From: Pelobates cultripes
Taxonomy: Eukaryota; Chordata; Amphibia; Anura; Pelobatidae
Direction of reading: 5' to 3'
NCBI GenBank assembly: GCA_933207985.1
Contig: OW240915.1
Span: 261,120,265-261,184,264 of the forward strand
Length of the DNA: 64,000 nucleotides
Position numbers and translations under genes: made by a program
Part shown: positions 56,931-64,000 of the stretch, in pieces
Position numbering within the stretch: position 1 is the stretch's first letter
Layout of the letters: each line of letters starts with the position of its first letter
The notes under the pieces: generated by a model
Told to the model about the DNA's origin: nothing
Databases searched by the model: none
The model's input: only the letters and a program-made list of their open reading frames with translations

Positions 56931-57729
56931 AGAAACAAATCAAACAAAACAAAATGATTCACAAATAATCACAATGGAAGGCTTGCAACGTGTGCCTTTG
57001 GGCATGTACAAATTAATGGCCTTTTCTACACACAGGAAATTCAAGTCGGTCATTCCAGACCTGTAAAGCATACGATTGCTGGCGACACCGTCATACACAA
57101 GCCAACACTGTAGTGGGCTAGTAAAGGCCCAGCGCAAATCCTGCCTGCTGCCTTACTGCTTGCATTAACACGTTGCATCAATATTAGCAGTGAGGAAGTG
57201 GCTCACACATTAACTGCCCTGCTTGCCAGCCACCCTGCACAGATTTATTCTTATGCTTGAAAGAGAATATATCCCAATATCTCTATTCTAACCTAGCACT
57301 TCTTGGAAAAAAATACAGTATGCTTGTAGGTATTCCCAGACCTCTCTGCTGTTGCTCTTCAATAAATGAGCATAGTCTTGATTTCACCAGAACTCCTGCT
57401 ATTCAGAACATCAATGGCATCAGATCTCAGCACAATAGAATAATATAATAAGAACCTTTAGTTACATTCCATTTCCACTGATTTAAATGGGTACTCTGAC
57501 ACAAATAGGATTGTTAAAATGTGCAATAGGTAAAACATTTTAAAATCTCTGTATATAGGCAGGTAGAAAGGTCATTTGGTGATGTGGTTGAGGTGAGGTG
57601 AGTTGGGTGGCACGGGGGAGTCATTTATCTCTGTCCCCCACCCACAATCCTCAACCCCACAAAAGTTTACGTTTCCATGTTAAACTATAGCCCACCCGTT
57701 TCTGATCCATATACTGACAGCCTGGCCGT
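56931..57729. other. Unassigned stretch
   Basis: No gene or repeat recognised; G/C-rich patch at 57580-57660. Confidence 0.35.
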
Positions 57730-57737
57730 GGGAGGGG

Positions 57738-57805
57738 AATACACACTGACACACACACACACACACACACTGACCCATACACACACATTCACTGATACAC
57801 ACATA
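57738..57805. repeat. (AC)n microsatellite
   Basis: ACACACTGACACACACACAC and variants. Confidence 0.9.
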
Positions 57806-57824
57806 CTGTGCATGAAAACAAGAC

Positions 57825-58000
57825 TATAATGCACACACTAAAAAGGGGGGATGCTTCCTTGAGACATCAAATGGAAGAAAATATAAATATTCAGGCATAC
57901 CTGAGGTTTCTTCTACCAAGGCAGTCTATTATTAGGAACAACAGAGAGGAGACTACTAATAAAGGACTGCCTGGATATTTCTCTATTCTTCCATTTGACA
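57825..58000 (+). repeat. Dispersed repeat, relative of 50790-51010, partly palindromic
   Basis: ATGGAAGAAAATATAAATAT and CAGGCA on the left pair with TGCCTGGATATTTCTCTATT and CTTCCAT on the right. Shares CCTGAGGTTTCTTCTA with the minus strand of 50960-50990. Confidence 0.55.
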
Positions 58001-58275
58001 GCCAGATATTGGCCGTTACTGACATATACTGACAGTATTGTGCCATTATAAAGTTAAAACATAATTCTATTAAACATTAAAAATAATGACGAAATTATTC
58101 ACTGGGGTCATCAAATTATATTACTCTCCAAAGGGGAAGTAACAAGTTATACATTTTTTAGATCTACATCCCACATGCTCATGAACAAATTCTAAATGTG
58201 AGCATCCAGAAAATCTGATCATAAGCAGAATGTTTGCTTATAAATAAGAATCACTAGGATACAAAACACTCACAG

Positions 58276-58446
58276 TTATTTACTAAACTGAGAACTGCAG
58301 TGATTTCAAAGTGAATTTCAAATGTAAGCCCAAAGAAGACAAACTGTTAAAATTGTCCAAGGCAGATATGCTTTCCAGTTTGACTACTTTGGCCCTAAAT
58401 TTGAAATTCTCCTTGAATTCTTGACAAATATCCATTTAGTAAATAA
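58276..58446. mobile_element. Palindromic AT-rich MITE-like repeat, copy 2
   Basis: Ends TTATTTACTAAACTGAGAA and (reverse complement) TTATTTACTAAATGGATAT are inverted; inner TTTCAAAGTGAATTTCAAAT pairs with ATTTGAAATTCTCCTTGAAT. Non-coding. Confidence 0.7.
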
Positions 58447-58481
58447 CCCTTTATGGTTTACCTGTCATGGTTTATTTATCT

Positions 58482-58561
58482 TTAACCCCTTAAGGACACA
58501 TGACATGTGTGACATGTCATGATTCCCTTTTATGCCAGAAGTTTGGTCCTTGACGGGTTAA
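58482..58561 (+). mobile_element. 80-bp palindromic MITE, copy 3
   Basis: Same as the 6530 copy apart from TATGCCAG (for TATTCCAG) and a changed right arm (CCTTGACGGGTTAA). Confidence 0.88.
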
Positions 58562-59154
58562 AGTACATTACATTCAATTTATACATCGAACTAGCAGAAT
58601 TGGAAAAACCCATCTAAGATTAATTATCTCACTGATTCTTTTAGCTGTTAGTAGATACCGGACATTTGTATACTTTGCATTGCAATTTTGCTTGTTTAAG
58701 ATGACACCAAATGCCAGGAAGTGAGGATTGGATATTTTCATAAATTTTTGGAGTTTTTTTTTTTTTTTTTTGTAATGAGTAGAAAAATGCAGATCATCCC
58801 AGGTTTTATCAAATTGTCCAAGATCAGATAATAAATACTAGTGTGGTGAGCAGGTGAAAGGAATTGCATTGCATGCACAGGAGAGAGACCGTGATGTAAA
58901 GTGTCTTTTGAAGTGGTGCTGCATAGCAACCTACGCACTGGAGCTGAAGCAGGAAACCTGGCATTTGTAATAAACTAATTAGGCTTGAAAGGGAAAATGC
59001 ATCATTATACAAGGAGAACATGATAATTATAGGAAGAGGGTCTCCTGGTTTCAATATTTTGCATGTTCTAAAAAAAACACACCTGAGTCCTCTGAGATAA
59101 TTTGTTGCTGATAAGGTTGAAAAAAAACAACAACTAAACACACATGGAAGCTTT

Positions 59155-59171
59155 TGAGAGAGAGAGAGAGA

Positions 59172-59212
<41 letters not shown>

Positions 59213-59221
59213 TGTGTGTGT
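59155..59221. repeat. (GA)n(GT)n microsatellite
   Basis: About 50 bp of GAGAGA with a GTGTGTGT end. The Ser-Leu-rich minus-strand frame 58824-59234 arises from it and is rejected as a gene. Confidence 0.95.
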
Positions 59222-59599
59222 AAATCCTACACATTCAGGAGAAAATAAAATGGATTATTAGCACCTGTGCTAGTTAACCCTACAAGACTTTTTTAAGCAC
59301 CTTTTTTTTTTTTTTAACACATTAAACTTTATACACATATTGCCTACTTTAACAGGGAGTGCAGGTTAATTTGAAACAAATTAATTATACTATAGAATTT
59401 AATTGACTGACACAAACAAATTCAAATAAAAATATGTAATATATACTTGACTACTATCTGCCCCAAATGGGTTATTAAATATTCACTAATGTTAGAATGC
59501 TATCCAGATGAACAAATTTCATTTGAAGCCACAACCCTGATCTAATTCTATTGGCCGAAAACATTCGATAACTATTATTTATTTATTTTTTTACACATT

Positions 59600-60292
59600 C
59601 TGCAAGTTGAGCAGAGGGGCCTCAATGGACCGGATTTGTTCTTCCAGCACATAGATGCTGAATCAGATTGAGATCTAGGGAATGTGGAGGCCAAGGAGGC
59701 CACATTAAAATCATTGTCATGTTCCGCAAACCATTCCTGAACACTTTTTGCAGTGTGAAAGGGTGCATTATCCCATTAAAGACGCTTTCGGCAGTGGCAT
59801 GTTTCATCATGGGCACTCTGACCGCGGTTAAGCAGGCCCATATACAGTGATGCATTGTGTTTTCTGCCATCTTTCTATAATGGCCAGCATTAAGTTTTTC
59901 AGCAATTTTAGCTACAGTGATCAGTCCAGACGGGCTAATTTTTGCTCCCCATCAATGAGCCTTGTAAGCTCATGACCCTGATGCAGTTTCACCAGTTGTC
60001 CTTTCTTGCACCACTTTTGGTAGATACTAACCACTGCACACCAGCAACACCCCACAAGACTTATTGTTTTGGAGATACTCTGACCCAGTCGTCTAGCCAT
60101 CAGTATTTGGCCCTTGTTATAGCCATCTTTTTTGCTTGCCCATTTTTCCTGCTTCCAACACATGAATCAAGAACTGACTGTTCACTTTCTGCCCAATATT
60201 TCCTACACCTTTTCAAAGTGCCATTGTAACAATATAACCAATGACATTCGCTTCACCAGTCAGAGTTTTTAATGTTGTGGCTGATCTGTGTA
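59600..60292 (-). mobile_element. Tc1-like transposon, 5' end retained, internally deleted
   Basis: The plus-strand right edge GTGGCTGATCTGTGTATA (about 60277-60294) is the reverse of a Tc1 terminus I know as TATACACCGATCAGCC-like. The transposase remnant fills most of the rest. The other terminus is absent. Confidence 0.75.
59622..60163 (-). pseudogene. Tc1-like transposase, two pieces with the middle missing
   Basis: The N-terminal piece (60163-59921) has helix-turn-helix text KGQILMARRLGQSISKTISL and AVVSIYQKWCKKGQLVK. The C-terminal piece (59870-59622) has WPPWPPHSLDLNLIQHLCAG, equivalent to the PDLNPIEHLW block, with the catalytic Glu changed to Gln (LIQHL). The first two catalytic Asp regions are not present, so a large internal deletion has occurred. 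Inactive. Confidence 0.8.
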
Positions 60293-60938
60293 TATGTTTT
60301 AGCTGCTAGAAATAAAACTGCACATAAATGTCCCGGTACACACTTTTTTCAGCAATTTCAAGATTTTAGGCATCTTACTGACGATATCTGGCAGTATTTT
60401 TGTTATAAATCAGCCGAGAATTAGGATGTCCTGGCTGGAGTGATTGACATCATGGTTTTAAACTTACAGTGAAAGTGTCACCCCCTGCTGCCTAGTCACA
60501 AAGAGGATAAGGGGGAGTTTCTTTGCTCCACCCTGGCAGGAAACACTTACTGATACTGGAATGATGATCACTGTTCTGACATTTTCGCTGACTGGATTTT
60601 GTGTGTAGGTTTATATATGTGTGTGAATATATACAGGCAGGGCCGGACTGGGAAAAAAATTAGGCCCGGGCATTTTTCAATTAGAGCGGCCCCCCAAAAG
60701 GGCCAGAGAAAGTGAGCATGTTGGTTCAATGCGCAGAGCCCCGCTGAAGAGCTCTAGCATTAGAAAAAGGCCCTGTATTTGTTCTGCGCAGCGCAAGCAA
60801 ATGTAAGGACCCAGAGTGTGTATAGAAGATTGTGTGTGAGTGTGTGTGTGTAGAGGATTAAGAGTGCATATAGGGTAAGGGATCTAGCGTGTATCTGGAG
60901 CGTAATGTGTGTAGTGGTGCAGTGTGAAGGGTGCTGTA

Positions 60939-60971
<33 letters not shown>

Positions 60972-61140
60972 TGTATATATGTATGTGTGTATATATATAT
61001 ATATATATTCATATTCAAAAAAACAGGATGCTTGGCACTCCTTTAAGTAATAAAAAAGAACTAATAGCCTGGGTGCTATATCCCAAACGTCAGAAATATA
61101 CAAAAATCAAAACTGAGGATGCACTCACAGGACTTGGTTA

Positions 61141-61239
61141 AAGTGAAAAAAAAGGGACTTTTAATTATTCCATGTGAATGGAAAATTGATTTTTCTGTAC
61201 ATTTCACATGGAATAATTAAAAGTCCCTTTTTTTCACTT
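61141..61239. repeat. Inverted repeat, 36-bp arms
   Basis: 61141-61177 (AAGTGAAAAAAAAGGGACTT then TTAATTATTCCATGTGA) and 61204-61239 are reverse complements with one A/T length difference; 26-base loop. Confidence 0.92.
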
Positions 61240-61270
61240 GATTTTTGTATGTATGTGTATATATATATGA

Positions 61271-61740
61271 GGGTGTTGTGTGTGTCTGTGGGGGGGCTGT
61301 GTGTGTCTGTGGGGGCTGTGTGTGTCTGTGGGGGCTGTGTGTGTGTCTGTGGGGGGCTGTGTGTGTCTGTGGGGGGCTGTGTGTGTCTGTGTGTGTGTCT
61401 GTGGGGTGGGCTGTGTGTGTCTGGGGCTGTGTGTGTCTGGGTGCTGTGTGTGTCTGTGGGGTGCTGTGTGTGTCTGTGGGGTGCTGTGTGTGTGTCTGGG
61501 GTGCTGTGTGTGTGTCTGGGGGGCTGTGTGTGTCTGGGGGCTGTGTGTGTCTGGGGGGTGCTGTGTGTCTGTGGGGTGCTGTGTGTGTGTCTGGGGGCTG
61601 TGTGTGTGTCTGGGGCTGTGTGTCTGGGGCTGTGTGTGTGTCTGGGGGGAGCTGTGTGTCTGTGGGGTGCTGTGTGTGTTTGGGTGCTGTGTGTGTCTGT
61701 GGGGTGCTGTGGGGGGCTGTGTGTGTCTGGTGGGGCTGTT
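61271..61740. repeat. GT/GGGG minisatellite
   Basis: About 20-bp units GCTGTGTGTGTCTGTGGGG with length variation. All three plus-strand frames stay open (158-205 aa, Cys-Val-Gly-Leu repeats) because the unit has no stop; these are not genes. Runs of 3-7 G on the plus strand make quadruplexes plausible. Confidence 0.93.
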
Positions 61741-61927
61741 AGGGAAATTATTTTAAATATATATTTTTTATTTTATTATTATAATAATTAATAATAATAA
61801 AAAAAAAAGAGTTATGTCCCCCCCCCCTCCCGTCTTACCTTTAGTCTGGGAGGGGGAGGGAGCCGTTCTGCCTGGGAGGGGGAGCCTTGAGGGGGGACCA
61901 TGCCGCCTTCCCTGGTGGCCCAGTGGT

Positions 61928-62271
61928 GAGAGTGAACTCTAACCTGCGGGTTAGAGTTCACTCTCGCGAGATCTGAGCGTTGCCGCGGTAACAACGTGGC
62001 AACGCTCAGAATCCCGCGAGAGGACCGGCGGAGCTGCTTGTTAGAGCTCCGCCGGTCTTCTCCTCCCTCCCTCACCCAGCCGGCGGCCGCCTTTCAGTTC
62101 CTGTGGGCCGGTGTGGGAGATCTTTGATCTCCCCACCGGCCCATGGAGGCACTATGCAGGGCCGGCACTCGGGTAGCGCTGGCCCTGCAGGGGCCGGCCG
62201 GGGAGATCCTGTGATCTCCCTGCCGGCCTCGGCCCCACGGCCATCGCGGCCCACCGGGCATTTGCCCGGTG
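61928..62271. repeat. String of seven GC-rich palindromes
   Basis: Hairpins at 61928-61965, 61973-62009, 62023-62057, 62105-62142, 62157-62189, 62197-62229 and 62252-62271, for example GACCGGCGGAGCT/AGCTCCGCCGGTC and CACCGGGCA/TGCCCGGTG. They form the right third of the hAT-like element. Confidence 0.85.
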
Positions 62272-62793
62272 TGCCCGATGGCCAGTCCGGGCCTGTATAC
62301 AGGGATCAAAATTTCCACTTACCATAGCTGTTGACGAATTAAAATGTAGCCCTGGTGAGCCTAAAATCACCCTTGGTGGGTATTCTATGGCTTGCAGTGG
62401 CTAGTATAATCACATCCACACAATCATATTTCCCGCCAGCCCTTGTCCTGGAAGATGTACTCCTCATTACGTTGTCATGTGGGTGATTCTCTCTCTTTTG
62501 AGTTCCCTCGTATGGAAGCTTCCCTGCACTTTCGTCATTGGTATGTGCGTGTTTTTTTTATATTTCTGCATATATTGTCACAGTGTCAATAATTATTTGC
62601 TCTCAAAATAGACCTGAAGTCTAAAATGTCGATCCATCACTTTTGTCAAATTCACCAGCATCAATAAATCGTCAATTGTTAAGAACTGGGAGTGAACCAT
62701 ATGTTTCATAATCTTTATATGTATAAAGCACTTTGGATTAGCCATATCAGCCAGTATAGGTAGACAAGATGCCAATATAGCCAGAGTATTAGA

Positions 62794-62920
62794 GCATGCA
62801 ATGATACCTTTTTTATCGGACTAACATAATATTTCAAAGACAAGCTTTCGAGAGTTATCCTCTTTTTAGACCAGACTCTTTATGTTAGCCCAATACAAAA
62901 TTTATCATGGCATACTGCAA
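62794..62920. repeat. Imperfect inverted repeat
   Basis: GCATGCAATGATACC ... CGGACTAACATAA is mirrored by TTATGTTAGCCCAATAC ... CATGGCATACTGC. The centre has GACAAGCTTTCGAGAG. Probably a small dispersed element. Confidence 0.45.
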
Positions 62921-62978
62921 TAATCTGGTTATTTTGGCGTTGTATGTGTTTGTATGTGTTTGTGTGTGTATGTGTGCC

Positions 62979-63452
62979 TTAAAGGACCACTATAGTGCCA
63001 GGAAAACATACTCGTTTTCCTGGCACTATGGTGCCCTGAGGGTGCTCCCACGCCCGTGGTGCTGAAGGGGGAGGAAGGGGTTAATCCTTTACCTTTTTTC
63101 CAGCGCCGGGCTCCCTCGGCGCTGGGACTCTCCTCCCTCTTCTTTTGTCATTGGCTGAATGCGCATGCGCGGCAAGAGCCGCGTGCGCATTCAGCCAGTC
63201 TCATAGGAAAGCATTCTCAATGCTTTCCTATGGACGCTGCCGTCTTCTCACTGTGAAAATCAAAAAAATCACAGTGAGAAGCGTGGAAGCGCCTCTGGCG
63301 GCTGTCAAGCGGCTGGATTAACCCATAGGTAAACATAGCAGTTTCTCTAAAACTGCTATGTTTACAGCAGAAAGGGTTAACCCTAGATGGACCAGGCACC
63401 CAGACCACTTTATTAAGCTGAAGTGGTCTGGGTGCCTATAGTGGTCCTTTAA
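62979..63452 (-). mobile_element. TTAA MITE, family 1, complete inverted copy
   Basis: Exact TTAA at 62979-62982 and 63449-63452. Same module order as 41434-41872: GTGCCAGGAAAAC foldback, GC-rich GAATGCGCATGCGC, CATAGGAAAGCATT foldback, TCTCACTGTGAAAATC foldback, AACATAGCAGTTTC foldback, GGCACCCAGACCACTT foldback. Minus-strand donor-like AAAAAAGGTAAAGG at 63087-63100. Confidence 0.88.
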
Positions 63453-64000
63453 GGTTTTCTAAGGTCATTAAAGTTTGATTTGGGCTGATACCCCTGGTGT
63501 TTTTCTATCCTAACAAACTCCTTTTACATAAACACAGTTCAGTAATGAAATTGTCATCTCAAGCAAAACAACCATTGAGAGAAGAAAGTACATCCTTCAT
63601 AACAGTGATAAAGACCTTTTGTACAAACTACAAAGAAGGGACTTATTTGCTCATGTGTGAAGTTATGTTTTAGAGTCTTGGCTTCTCCTTCTAACAGACT
63701 GGTAGCTAAGCGTATCTCTCGGGCATAACTGGCTCATTGGTGTGAGTTAAAAGATGGATCGTTCTTGTAACTAGAAAGTATGGTAAAGTCATTTATCAAT
63801 ACACGGCTTGACAGTTTTTGTAGGAAGCTTTGACAGATGGGTGGATAGGGCTAAATTATTTATATATGGTTGTTTTGCATGTTCGCTGTGAAATATTAAT
63901 AAAGATTCCCATGATAACTGCCACAGAAATGATCCTTGAGAACCATATTGATTGCAATTGTAAAAATGTCATCAAGCAACATGTTCTGTTATTTGCCATC
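63453..64000. other. Unassigned stretch
   Basis: Nothing recognised to the window end. Confidence 0.4.

Larger units (their letters stand above)
60630..62303. mobile_element. Complete non-autonomous hAT-like element with 8-bp target duplication
   Basis: TATACAGG lies at 60630-60637 and 62296-62303. The element is 60638-62295 (1658 bp), with ends CAGGGCCGGACTGG and (reverse complement) CAGGCCCGGACTGG. Order inside: GC-rich left end, GT/AT microsatellite (about 60941-61012), AT-rich foldback, GT/GGGG minisatellite, A-run, C-rich block with a minus-strand donor AAAGGTAAGACG (61833-61844), then a palindrome string. No transposase. The same order of minisatellite, A/T-run, donor and GC foldback occurs in 3036-4838. 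Confidence 0.88.

Noticed and set aside
58824..59234. 136-aa Ser/Leu-rich minus-strand frame resembling a signal peptide
   Set aside because: The hydrophobic start is a translated (GA)n(GT)n microsatellite.
61174..61791. 205-aa Cys/Val/Gly-rich open frame and its two overlapping companions
   Set aside because: All three forward frames are open only because the GT/GGGG unit contains no stop codon; composition is pure repeat.

Overview
The window reads as repeat-dense vertebrate nuclear DNA, most likely from a frog. It holds Tc1-like transposons, TTAA-target MITEs of the T2/Kolobok or piggyBac type, Penelope-like elements, L2-type LINE tails ending in ATA-rich repeats, and hAT-like elements. 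This taxon call rests on remembered repeat character, not on a database search. I found no convincing host protein-coding exon, rRNA, tRNA, CRISPR array or bacterial-style operon. Nearly every open frame of 60-240 codons lies in a transposon, a minisatellite or a chance frame.

Layout. 1-2.2 kb: right half of a Tc1-like transposon with an intact C-terminal transposase frame, a second Tc1-like end, and an L2 tail. 3.0-4.85 kb: hAT-like element with 8-bp target duplication, containing two TTAA MITEs, an ACACTCACT-type minisatellite and a perfect 70-bp inverted repeat. 5.6-9.5 kb: MITE fragment, a Penelope-type reverse transcriptase pseudogene present as head-to-head pieces, and a hAT-like element filled with minisatellite. 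11-22 kb: several TTAA MITEs, one carrying a nested L2, plus telomere-like repeats. 23.4-24.7 kb: a segment flanked by near-identical 85-bp inverted repeats. 27-29.5 kb: more MITEs, including a 330-bp element made almost entirely of seven consecutive palindromes. 37.7-39.5 kb: a minus-strand non-LTR retroelement with GC boxes at its 5' end, an A-tail and a 14-bp target duplication. 39.7-43.2 kb: a MITE and a 2.8-kb element with TTAACCCCTTAA ends, itself holding another MITE. 45-47 kb: a foldback repeat and a second Penelope fragment. 50-58.6 kb: hammerhead-like motifs, two copies of an 80-bp MITE (a third is at 6.5 kb), and an L2 fragment. 59.6-62.3 kb: a Tc1-like pseudogene and a complete hAT-like element with perfect 8-bp target duplication, a GT/GGGG minisatellite and seven palindromes. 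63.0-63.5 kb: a final TTAA MITE.

Three patterns span elements unrelated by primary sequence: (1) strings of about seven back-to-back palindromes; (2) a single consensus 5' splice donor (GGTAAGT-like) in most non-autonomous elements; (3) long minisatellites confined to hAT-like elements. Short motifs resembling a decayed hammerhead ribozyme core recur at least seven times. All boundaries were read by eye.
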